The notes under the pieces are model-generated. The model was not told the DNA's origin. It saw only the letters and a list, made by a program, of their open reading frames with translations, and made no database searches. A DNA stretch of 6,355 nt, from the NCBI GenBank assembly GCA_030648135.1, contig JAUSIF010000014.1:1-6355 (forward strand), in the 5' to 3' direction. Every line of letters starts with the position of its first letter. Within the stretch, counting starts at the first letter, position 1. This document shows, in pieces, positions 1 to 5,123 of the stretch. The position numbers and the translations under genes are program-made. Source of the DNA: Xanthobacteraceae bacterium (GTDB lineage Bacteria > Pseudomonadota > Alphaproteobacteria > Rhizobiales > Xanthobacteraceae).

Positions 1-166
1 CCGCGAGCTTGGGATCGAGGCCCGAGACCGGCGCCGGCTCGAAGGCGCGCTGCGGCCGCTCGGCCATGCCATGATGGGTGCCGCGCGCGGTGCGATAGGG
101 CTTCAGGGGTTTCGGCATCCCCGCAATATGGGCGCGAGCGCGCGGCGAGGGAAGGGCGCGTCCCAT
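1..166 (-). CDS. Partial gene of unknown function, 5' end only
   Basis: On the minus strand an open frame runs from an ATG at 118, or an in-frame ATG at 166, off the left edge with no stop. From 118 it begins MPKPLKPYRTARGTHH and continues for 39 codons; the 166 start adds 16 residues rich in arginine and alanine. Third codon positions are overwhelmingly G or C, as in the neighbouring genes, which supports coding. Neither ATG has a well-spaced Shine-Dalgarno: GGGG abuts the 118 ATG directly and nothing clear precedes 166. It lies 63-111 nt downstream of the glycosyltransferase stop on the same strand and could be co-transcribed with it. I do not recognise the protein. It has no signal peptide, so it is probably cytoplasmic. 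The start and the existence of the gene are both moderately uncertain. Confidence 0.5.
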   Translation of the reverse strand, partial: MGRALPSPRARAHIAGMPKPLKPYRTARGTHHGMAERPQRAFEPAPVSGLDPKLA

Positions 167-229
167 TGCCGGGGCCGCGGCTCTTCAAAGCAAAGACTTA
201 AGTACCCGCGTCCACCGTACGGGAGAATT

Positions 230-1150
230 CTATCCGGAGACCTGCGCTTTCACGACGGCCGGGCCGCGATAGAGTTGCGCGAGCTTGGTTCCCTGCTCGC
301 AAGCCTGCACGATGCGTTGAAAAAATCCGGGCTCATGCCGCAACGGCCATTGCGACGTGAACGAGACGCAGCCCACATGCAGCAAATCATCGATCAGTTG
401 CACGATCCGTTCTGAGCCGTCGAGCGGATCGGCGAGCGCCTGTTCGCGGATTTGGCAGAAACGGATCGCATCGCGATCGAAGTGCCGGTAGAGCGCCGAA
501 AAATTGCGCCCGCCGGTATCGAGCCCGCGTGGATTGTCGTTGTTGAAATCGAGCGGATAGGCCTCGACCGCCGCGAAATCGTAGACGCAATAGCCGGCCC
601 ACAGATTCCAGCCCCAAGGCGAATCATTGATCGGGCCATAGAACGGCTGGGTCTTGACCCCTGCTGCGAGATCGAGCCGCTCGAGCGGGATGAGGTCGTG
701 ATCGAGAAAGGCGAACAGCTTCGGCCGCAGCGGCCGCACCACATTGTAATAGGCCCAGGTCATGGCGATGCCGTGCGAGCGGCAGGGATGCCATTCCGGA
801 TTGAACGGCAGGCCGATATAGGGAACGGCGCGCTCGCGGCACAGGCGTTCGATCTCGCCGCGCGCGGTGCGATCGCGGGAATTGTCGACCACGATCAGCG
901 CATCGGCGGCCAGCGTCCGTTTCGCCGCGCGGATCTGCAGCTCGACCACCCACGGCGTATTGTAGGCGATGGTGAGCGCGACGGTTCCGCCCGCGAGCCC
1001 GGCGTGATCGGCGAGGAAGCGGTGGAGCGCGCGCGGGTGCAGGCGGCGGAAGGTCCGTTCGATCGCCACGTTGCGCACGCGCTTGAAACCATGCACGAGC
1101 GGATCGCCGCGCGCCCATTCCAAGGGCCCGTATTGGTCGAGGTGACGCAT
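230..1150 (-). CDS. Family 2-like glycosyltransferase (GT-A fold)
   Basis: A 306-aa soluble protein with no signal peptide or membrane segment. Residues 57-91 read as the first half of a GT-A nucleotide-sugar fold: a hydrophobic strand (VALTIAYNT, 57-65), a helix, then a second strand ending VVDNS (87-91). FLDHDLIPL (148-156) follows a hydrophobic stretch and supplies a D-x-D-like motif (Asp150-His151-Asp152), the usual metal and nucleotide-diphosphate ligand. DTGG at 211-214 and the tryptophan-rich WGWNLWAGY (179-187) may form the acceptor side. Donor and acceptor cannot be told; a role in surface polysaccharide or glycan assembly is a guess from the family. The ATG at 1150 is the only start after an in-frame stop at 1214, but no good Shine-Dalgarno precedes it. 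It lies 97 nt downstream of the exported-protein gene on the same strand, so the two may share a transcript. The open frames on the opposite strand here are shadows. Confidence 0.75.
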   Translation of the reverse strand: MRHLDQYGPLEWARGDPLVHGFKRVRNVAIERTFRRLHPRALHRFLADHAGLAGGTVALTIAYNTPWVVELQIRAAKRTLAADALIVVDNSRDRTARGEIERLCRERAVPYIGLPFNPEWHPCRSHGIAMTWAYYNVVRPLRPKLFAFLDHDLIPLERLDLAAGVKTQPFYGPINDSPWGWNLWAGYCVYDFAAVEAYPLDFNNDNPRGLDTGGRNFSALYRHFDRDAIRFCQIREQALADPLDGSERIVQLIDDLLHVGCVSFTSQWPLRHEPGFFQRIVQACEQGTKLAQLYRGPAVVKAQVSG

Positions 1151-1230
1151 CCGGGGTTCGTTCGTTGCTGCGATCGCCGGCCGCGCGGGCCGGGCTGGAA
1201 AGCGGGCCGCACCTTATCGCAGGGCGGTGC

Positions 1231-1248
1231 GGCGGGAAAAGCCCCGCC
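1231..1248 (-). other. Short hairpin at the end of the exported-protein gene
   Basis: GGCGGG (1231-1236) and CCCGCC (1243-1248) form a 6-bp GC stem with a 6-nt loop touching the stop codon. No T-run follows on the minus strand, so it is at best a weak attenuator between this gene and the glycosyltransferase rather than a full terminator. Confidence 0.25.
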
Positions 1249-2045
1249 TATTCGGACTGATCAAAGCCCGCGATCTTCCACTCCCCGCTCGCGACCCTGG
1301 CGTAGCAGAGCCGATCGATGACCAGCGGACGCATCTTGTCCACCGGTGCCCAGCCGGTCTTGCCCGAGGGCAGCAACAGCTCGATATGGGTCGGCGGCTT
1401 CGGTTCGGCGGGCGGCTTGGTTTCCTGCGGAACGGGGAAGATCGAGACCACCGGCAGCGCGCTCTGGGCGAATTTGCCGACCGGGGAGCCGCCGGTGGGC
1501 GATCCGGTGAGCGTGACCTCGTCGACGAAATAGATCCATTCGGACGACTCGTTCTCCTCGTCCACTTTTTCAATGGCCTGTTCGAGGGTTTTCTCATCGA
1601 CCGCCTTGGCCATGAGCGGTCCGCACACCATGGGCGAGCCCGGGTCCTGGCCAAGGCTTTCATCGGCGGCGAACAAAGCGAGCAGGTTCCATTGCGGCCC
1701 GATCTCGGTCGGGCCGTCGGCGGTCTTGCCGGCTTCGCGGAATCCGAACGCGACCTTGAAATTATGCAGTGCGTCGCGCTTGCCGTCGAAATTTTCGGCC
1801 GGTTCGCCGCCGGAGGTCCACAGGAATTTCGGCGCGACCAGAGCGGAAAGCGCCGCCATGTCTTTCCTGGCGGCCGCGTCGGCGAGCGCCTTGCGCAGGG
1901 CGTCGAGGCCCGGATCGCCCTTGAAGGCAGGGGTAACCGACACCTTGACCTCGGGATAGGGAACTTTCTTCACGGCCGCCGCGGGCGCGGGCGCGAGCAG
2001 AACGGCGAGGGCGATGAGGCCCGGAACGAGAACGGCGCGGCGCAT
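1248..2045 (-). CDS. Exported protein of unknown function, SH3-like C-terminus
   Basis: A 265-aa protein with a clear signal peptide: MRR, a hydrophobic core at residues 4-19, and likely cleavage near APAAA at 20-24. The mature protein is probably periplasmic. Residues 45-105 (a helical segment with LADAAARKDMAALSALV, then FLWTSGG) resemble the start of a SnoaL/DUF4440-like cone fold. Residues 195-262 contain a proline-rich linker (204-219) followed by a beta-rich segment (IELLLPSGKTGWAPVD, then LCYARVASGEWKIAGF) that looks like a bacterial SH3-type domain. Two cysteines (141, 247) could form a disulfide. I recall similar uncharacterised proteins in Bradyrhizobium relatives, but no defined function. 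The start is well supported by GGAG (2055-2052 on this strand) with a 6-nt spacer. It diverges from the SIMPL gene across 169 bp and may head a transcript that includes the glycosyltransferase. Confidence 0.85.
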   Translation of the reverse strand: MRRAVLVPGLIALAVLLAPAPAAAVKKVPYPEVKVSVTPAFKGDPGLDALRKALADAAARKDMAALSALVAPKFLWTSGGEPAENFDGKRDALHNFKVAFGFREAGKTADGPTEIGPQWNLLALFAADESLGQDPGSPMVCGPLMAKAVDEKTLEQAIEKVDEENESSEWIYFVDEVTLTGSPTGGSPVGKFAQSALPVVSIFPVPQETKPPAEPKPPTHIELLLPSGKTGWAPVDKMRPLVIDRLCYARVASGEWKIAGFDQSE

Positions 2046-2214
2046 TCGAATCTCCGGATCGAAGGATCACTCAATAACAAGCTTAGCGTAGGATTGCGAC
2101 CACTGCACGGCGTAGGCCGGCATCTTTTGGTATGGCGAACGTGGTGATAACGCGCACGCCGCAATGCCGCCGCGAAGGTCGGGCTCGTTCTTCCGACATT
2201 CAGGGGAGGAATCC
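2046..2214. promoter_or_regulatory. Divergent intergenic region between two exported-protein genes
   Basis: This 169-bp gap separates the start of the minus-strand 265-aa gene from the SIMPL gene and must contain promoters for both unless they are internal to neighbours. It is locally less GC-rich around 2068-2100. I could not find a convincing -35/-10 pair on either strand. It contains the Shine-Dalgarno sites described with each gene. An upstream in-frame ATG for the SIMPL gene at 2164 lies here and is judged not to be used. Confidence 0.4.
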
Positions 2215-2949
2215 ATGCTCGCCGATCGCATCTTTTCCATCCGTACCGTGAGCGCGTGGGCCGCGCTGATCCTGCCGCTCGCGCTCGCGCTTTCGGGCCC
2301 GGCGGCGGCGCAGGACAGATCCAAATCGACGCTCACGGTCATGGGCGAGGGGCTCGCGGCGGCAAGGCCCGACCTCGCCGTCGTCTCGCAGGCGGGCAGC
2401 GCCAAGGATGCCTTGGCCGAGAATTCCAAGGCGACGAGCGCTGTGATCGCGGCCGGGAAAGGGGCGGGCATCGAAGCGCGCGACCTGGAGACCACGCGCG
2501 TCTCGGTGCAGCCGCAATATTCCTATCCAGCCGCCGGCTCGCGCGAGCCGCGCAAGATCGTCGGCTACGAGGTGAGCAATGCGCTCTCGATCCGCGTGCG
2601 CGACCTCGACAAGCTCGGTGTCCTGCTCGACCGGCTGGTGGTGGTCGGCGCCAATCAGCTCCGCGACATCGAGCTTTTGGTCGCCGAGCCGGGGCCGTTG
2701 CGGGACGCAGCGCGCGCGGCGGCGATGAAGGACGCCGTTCGCAAGGCCGGCCTTTATGCCGAGGCGGCGGGGGTGCGCATCGTGCGGGTGATGTCGATCG
2801 TGGAGGGCCAACAGAATGGGCCACGCCCGCCCGTGCTGCGGGCGCTGGCGGCGGGTGCGCCGGAGGCGCGCGCGGCGGTTCCGATCGAGGCCGGCGAGCA
2901 GGAGTTCCGCGGCCGCGTCACCGCGATCTTCGAGATCGAGCCGCGCTAG
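2215..2949 (+). CDS. Periplasmic SIMPL-domain (DUF541/BP26-like) protein
   Basis: A 244-aa protein of the SIMPL family, which includes Brucella BP26/Omp28, a periplasmic antigen of about 250 aa known to form multimeric ring or channel-like assemblies. An N-terminal signal peptide (hydrophobic core at 12-26, likely cleavage after AAA at 30-32 before Gln33) is followed by the family pattern: a strand with TVMGEGLAAARPDLAVVS (41-58), a helix with ALAENSKATSAVIAA (66-80), GIEARDLETTRVSVQPQY (85-102), VGYEVSNALSIRVRDL (116-131), GANQLRDIEL (145-154), and a closing PIEAGEQEFRGRVTAIFEI (223-241). The start is set by GGAGG (2205-2209), 5 nt before the ATG at 2215. The longer frame from 2164 would put 17 residues ahead of the signal peptide and has no such site. 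The molecular role of the family is not settled; links to oxidative stress and envelope integrity have been proposed. A repeat palindrome begins at its stop codon. Confidence 0.93.
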   Translation: MLADRIFSIRTVSAWAALILPLALALSGPAAAQDRSKSTLTVMGEGLAAARPDLAVVSQAGSAKDALAENSKATSAVIAAGKGAGIEARDLETTRVSVQPQYSYPAAGSREPRKIVGYEVSNALSIRVRDLDKLGVLLDRLVVVGANQLRDIELLVAEPGPLRDAARAAAMKDAVRKAGLYAEAAGVRIVRVMSIVEGQQNGPRPPVLRALAAGAPEARAAVPIEAGEQEFRGRVTAIFEIEPR

Positions 2950-2998
2950 AGCCTTATTCGCTTTGATGGAATCAGAGTCGGGCTCTAGCTTTTTGTTT
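2946..2998 (+). terminator. Possible terminator of the SIMPL gene (repeat module 1)
   Basis: The 8-bp CTAGAGCC/GGCTCTAG stem is followed at once by CTTTTTGTTT (2989-2998), a T-rich tail. The 27-nt loop is long for an intrinsic terminator, and the left arm includes the stop codon, so ribosomes could compete with folding. The second repeat palindrome just downstream gives a stronger stem. Confidence 0.4.
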
Positions 2999-3050
2999 GA
3001 GCATGATCTTTTCCGAAAACCGGTTCCCACTTTTCGGGATCATGCTCTAG
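2946..3050. repeat. Two-part palindromic interspersed element
   Basis: Two adjacent inverted repeats. The first has perfect 8-bp arms CTAGAGCC (2946-2953) and GGCTCTAG (2981-2988) around a 27-nt centre, and its left arm overlaps the TAG stop of the SIMPL gene. The second has 10-bp arms GAGCATGATC (2999-3008) and GATCATGCTC (3038-3047). An inner 7-bp stem, CCGAAAA (3013-3019) with TTTTCGG (3031-3037), is offset by a TTTT bulge on one side. Both modules match, from memory, palindromic elements scattered through many Rhizobiales genomes. They are unlikely to be unique to this locus. Confidence 0.85.
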
Positions 3051-3094
3051 GCGCGCGCAACATTCATAGGGCCGCATCGCCGTCAACGAGCTTG

Positions 3095-3110
3095 ACGATG
3101 CCGGCATCGT
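3095..3110. other. 16-bp perfect palindrome
   Basis: ACGATGCCGGCATCGT at 3095-3110 is its own reverse complement. It lies between the interspersed element and the terminator of the 84-aa gene, not obviously upstream of any gene. It could be a protein-binding site or chance in GC-rich DNA. Confidence 0.35.
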
Positions 3111-3121
3111 GCACGCCGCCG

Positions 3122-3172
3122 TTCAAAAGCAAACGAGCGCGTCGCAAGGCCGTTCGGCCTGCGAGGCGCTCG
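3122..3172 (-). terminator. Strong intrinsic terminator of the 84-aa gene
   Basis: A long hairpin: CGAGCGC (3134-3140) pairs with GCGCTCG (3166-3172), then a G-G mismatch, TCGCA (3142-3146) with TGCGA (3160-3164), one bulged A, and GGCC (3148-3151) with GGCC (3156-3159) around a GTTC loop, 16 pairs in all. Read on the minus strand the stem is followed directly by TTTGCTTTTG. It lies 66 nt beyond the stop of the 84-aa gene in the correct orientation. No T-run follows on the plus strand. Confidence 0.7.
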
Positions 3173-3207
3173 TGCTCGTCCGTTTCCGGACCGGGTCGCA
3201 ATTGATC

Positions 3208-3226
3208 GCGGCAGTCGAGCTGCCGC
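3208..3226 (-). other. Stem-loop just past the 84-aa gene
   Basis: GCGGCAG (3208-3214) and CTGCCGC (3220-3226) form a perfect 7-bp stem with a 5-nt loop, 11 nt after the stop codon of the 84-aa gene. No T-run follows, so it may protect the mRNA 3' end or assist the terminator further on. Confidence 0.4.
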
Positions 3227-3237
3227 AGGCAAGAACC

Positions 3238-3492
3238 TTACTTCTTCGCTTTCTTCTTGCCCTTCTTGCCTTTCTTCGCCGGTGTTCCGTAAACCCGCTG
3301 GTGATAGGAATCGTGCCACCAGCACAGGCCGGTCGCCCGCGGCTGGGCGTAGGTCAAGTGGCACCAGGACCAGCCACCGACGCCAATAATGGCGATCGTG
3401 GCGCCTGCGTCCGCACGCGCCGACTGCATCGGCAGCAGCGCGCTGAAGGCCAAGGCCAAAGCCATGGCGATAGCGAGACTTAATTTTCTCAT
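3238..3492 (-). CDS. Small exported protein, Cys/His/Trp core and Lys tail
   Basis: An 84-aa protein I do not recognise by function. Residues 1-27 are a good signal peptide (MRK, hydrophobic 5-20, cleavage likely after SARA at 24-27). The mature part is about 57 residues: a short hydrophobic glycine stretch (28-41), a compact core with WCH at 43-45 and CWWH at 57-60 plus His64, and a basic tail PAKKGKKGKKKAKK at 71-84. The two cysteines (44, 57) could form a disulfide in the periplasm; with the histidines they could also bind metal or heme, which is speculative. The start has GGGGAG ending 4 nt before the ATG. It is monocistronic, with its own terminator at 3122-3172. The signal peptide resembles that of the 90-aa protein at 5396-5124. 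A possible -10 (TATATG, about 3532-3527) has no clear partner -35. Confidence 0.8.
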   Translation of the reverse strand: MRKLSLAIAMALALAFSALLPMQSARADAGATIAIIGVGGWSWCHLTYAQPRATGLCWWHDSYHQRVYGTPAKKGKKGKKKAKK

Positions 3493-3695
3493 GTTGCTCC
3501 CCTTTCAGCCCAGAATGGGATGAGTGCGCATATAGATTCCCTTCAACTGGCCCCGGAAGTCAATCACCTCTCGCGTTTATGCGACAATAAAATGCAGGAA
3601 AACCGTTGGGTTCCCGGATAATTTTTTGCGATGCACACGCGCGCGCCGTTTTCTTTCGCCCCGCCCGGGGCGAAACCGATTTCCCGCGCATAATC

Positions 3696-3738
3696 CGTTC
3701 ATCTGGCGTTCATCTCCATTCATCTGCCGTTCATCTGG
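3696..3738 (+). promoter_or_regulatory. Phased TTCATCT direct-repeat operator candidate
   Basis: TTCATCT occurs four times on the plus strand, starting at 3698, 3709, 3719 and 3730. The spacings of 11, 10 and 11 bp are close to one helical turn, so all units face the same side of the DNA. Three of the four are preceded by CG. Tandem units at this pitch are typical of OmpR/PhoB-family response regulators, but the unit is not one I can assign to a known protein. The array lies about 200 bp upstream of the 84-aa gene and about 385 bp upstream of the deacetylase. Confidence 0.6.
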
Positions 3739-4045
3739 CGGCACCCTTCCGGCCCGGTTCCGGGCCGCGTTCGCGGACTGTTTATCAACCCGGGCTGCAT
3801 GCGCGGCTCGCCGCGCGAGCGGTCGCCGCGCGAGCAGGCATGGATCGCGGATCCGATTCGCCATCTTGCGGGGCGGGCGATGGCGGGCGCGAGGCCAAGC
3901 GATCCGGTCTTGCCGCCGCATCGATCCTGACCGCGCGCCTGCTCGTGGTCGAAAATTTTTCCGGCCAAGACGAAATCCGGTTCTAGAGCCCGGTTCGGCG
4001 AAGGCCGGGCCGCCACGGCGCCATAGCCACCGACAGCCACCGACC

Positions 4046-4076
4046 TTGTGGCACGCGGCCGTTTCTGTTCTAAGAT
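4046..4076 (+). promoter_or_regulatory. Possible promoter of the deacetylase gene
   Basis: TTGTGG (4046-4051) and TAAGAT (4071-4076) are weak -35 and -10 matches with a long 19-nt spacer, ending 46 nt before the ATG. The hexamers match the sigma-70 consensus at 3 and 4 of 6 positions. A 10-bp tandem repeat AGCCACCGAC (4025-4034 and 4035-4044) sits directly upstream and could be an activator site. Confidence 0.3.
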
Positions 4077-4122
4077 CACTTCCGGTTCCGTCCGGACAGG
4101 CTCACCCGAAGGAGTAGAAACG

Positions 4123-5037
4123 ATGCGTGTGGCGGTTGCGAGCGTAGTTGCGATATCGGCGTTTCTGGCGGCCCTGGGCAGCGCGCAAGCGCAAAATGCG
4201 CCGGCGCGGGCGGCCACTCCACCTGCCACCCCACCTGCCGCCGCGGCGCCCGCGCCCAAGTGCGAGAACCCCAACGCGCTCGGCATTACGCGCACGGTCG
4301 AGGTCGACACCACCGGCGGGCCCGGCTTCGGTTTCGAGCATTTCAAGCAGCACGATTTCCTGCGCGCGAACGAGGTGGTGCTGACCTTCGACGACGGCCC
4401 CTGGCCGAACAACACCCCGGCCGTGCTCAAGGCGCTGGCGGCTCACTGCATCAAGGCGACGTTCTTCCCGATCGGCAAGCACGCGACCTGGTATCCGGAG
4501 ATCCTCAAGCAGGTGGCCGAGGCCGGGCACTCGATCGGCAATCACACCTGGTCGCATAAGAACCTCGACAAGATGAAGTTCGAGGACGCCAAGACCGAGC
4601 TCGAGATGGGCGCTTCCGCCGTGCACATGGCGGTGGGCGGGCCGACCGCGCCGTTCTTCCGATTTCCGGTGCTGAAGCATCCGCCGCAGGTCGTGACCTA
4701 TCTGGGCGAGCGCAACATCGGCATTTTCTCGACCGACATGGACTCCTTCGACTTCACCATGCGCACCCCCGAGCGGGTGATCGCCTCGGTGATGAAAAAG
4801 CTGGAGAAGCACGGCAAGGGCATCGTGCTGTTGCACGATTTCCAGAAGCACACCGCCGAGGCGCTGCCGGAGCTGCTCGATAAGCTCAAGGCCGGCGGCT
4901 ACAAGATCGTGCACATGAAGGCGAAGGAGCCGATCAAGACGCTGGCGGAATACGACGAGCTGGTGCGCAAGCAGGAAAAGCTGCCGATCGCCAACTCGCG
5001 CCCGACCTCGAGCGTGGTGCGCACGATCGTCGAGTAA
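4123..5037 (+). CDS. Exported polysaccharide deacetylase (NodB/CE4 family)
   Basis: A 304-aa member of carbohydrate esterase family 4, metal-dependent enzymes that remove N- or O-acetyl groups from polysaccharides such as peptidoglycan or chitin-like polymers. A signal peptide (core at 4-19, cleavage likely after AQA at 21-23) is followed by an Ala/Pro-rich linker (24-45). The catalytic domain starts near residue 83. Motif 1 is TFDDGP (88-93; Asp90 base, Asp91 metal ligand). Motif 2 is HTWSH (141-145; metal ligands His141 and His145). Motif 3 is reduced to RFP (180-182) without the usual aromatic-Gly. Motif 4 is DMDSFDF (205-211). Motif 5 is LLHDF (236-240, His238). The catalytic set is therefore complete and activity is expected, probably in the periplasm; the substrate is unknown. 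The start is chosen from AAGGAG (4109-4114) with an 8-nt spacer and the signal peptide; a longer in-frame ATG at 4048 is rejected. The gene stands alone, convergent with the 90-aa gene. Confidence 0.93.
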   Translation: MRVAVASVVAISAFLAALGSAQAQNAPARAATPPATPPAAAAPAPKCENPNALGITRTVEVDTTGGPGFGFEHFKQHDFLRANEVVLTFDDGPWPNNTPAVLKALAAHCIKATFFPIGKHATWYPEILKQVAEAGHSIGNHTWSHKNLDKMKFEDAKTELEMGASAVHMAVGGPTAPFFRFPVLKHPPQVVTYLGERNIGIFSTDMDSFDFTMRTPERVIASVMKKLEKHGKGIVLLHDFQKHTAEALPELLDKLKAGGYKIVHMKAKEPIKTLAEYDELVRKQEKLPIANSRPTSSVVRTIVE

Positions 5038-5066
5038 CCGGCGCCGAATAACGGGGCTGCAACATG

Positions 5067-5105
5067 GAAGCGCTTCGCGCGGCGCGGTGGCCGGCGAAGC
5101 GCTTC
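5067..5105. terminator. Hairpin between convergent genes, possibly bidirectional terminator
   Basis: GAAGCGCTTCGC (5067-5078) and GCGAAGCGCTTC (5094-5105) form a perfect 12-bp stem with a 15-nt loop. It sits between the stop of the deacetylase (5037) and the stop of the 90-aa gene (5124). Neither side has a T-run, so it would be an atypical terminator or a factor-assisted one. Each arm contains the self-complementary 10-mer GAAGCGCTTC, so alternative pairings exist. Confidence 0.5.
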
Positions 5106-5123
5106 TGATTCCGGGACGGAAGC

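Larger units (their letters stand above)
3493..4122. other. 630-bp structured intergenic region
   Basis: No convincing gene lies between the divergent 84-aa and deacetylase genes. Open frames here are arginine-rich, lack ribosome binding sites and look like high-GC noise. In order it holds: a perfect 9-bp hairpin TTTCGCCCC/GGGGCGAAA (3654-3675, GCCC loop); four TTCATCT units (3698-3736); a 16-nt palindromic hairpin GGCCCGGTTCCGGGCC (3751-3766); a TTTATC possible -10 (3781-3786); two copies of TCGCCGCGCGAGC 15 bp apart (3808-3820, 3823-3835); a hairpin GCCCGG/CCGGGC with an inner TTC/GAA (3988-4010); a 10-bp tandem repeat AGCCACCGAC (4025-4044); and a possible promoter (4046-4076). The size and structure suggest a long leader or a small RNA on the plus strand, but this is inference. 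Confidence 0.5.

Noticed and set aside
452..1321. Long plus-strand open frame (289 codons) over the glycosyltransferase
   Set aside because: It is antisense to a gene with recognisable GT-A motifs; the translation is a run of Ile/Arg/Glu-rich shadow sequence typical of high-GC antisense frames.
1227..2147. 306-codon plus-strand open frame opposite the 265-aa exported protein
   Set aside because: The opposite strand has a signal peptide, a good Shine-Dalgarno and a plausible fold; this frame has none of these.
2164..2214. Upstream ATG of the SIMPL gene
   Set aside because: It would place a polar 17-residue extension before the signal peptide and lacks the strong GGAGG found before 2215.
3064..3237. 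58-codon open continuation beyond the stop of the 84-aa gene
   Set aside because: It has no start codon, contains the terminator hairpin, and 58 open codons are unremarkable at this GC content; kept only as a possible remnant.
3696..3738. CRISPR-like array
   Set aside because: Units are 7 bp at 10-11 bp pitch with no spacers of CRISPR length; this is an operator-type repeat.
3577..3986. Open frames of 114 and 126 codons on opposite strands in the 630-bp gap
   Set aside because: Both are Arg/Ala-rich, include the TTCATCT array as coding, and have no Shine-Dalgarno.
4048..4122. Upstream ATG of the deacetylase gene
   Set aside because: AAGGAG and the signal peptide fit the ATG at 4123; the extension covers likely promoter DNA.
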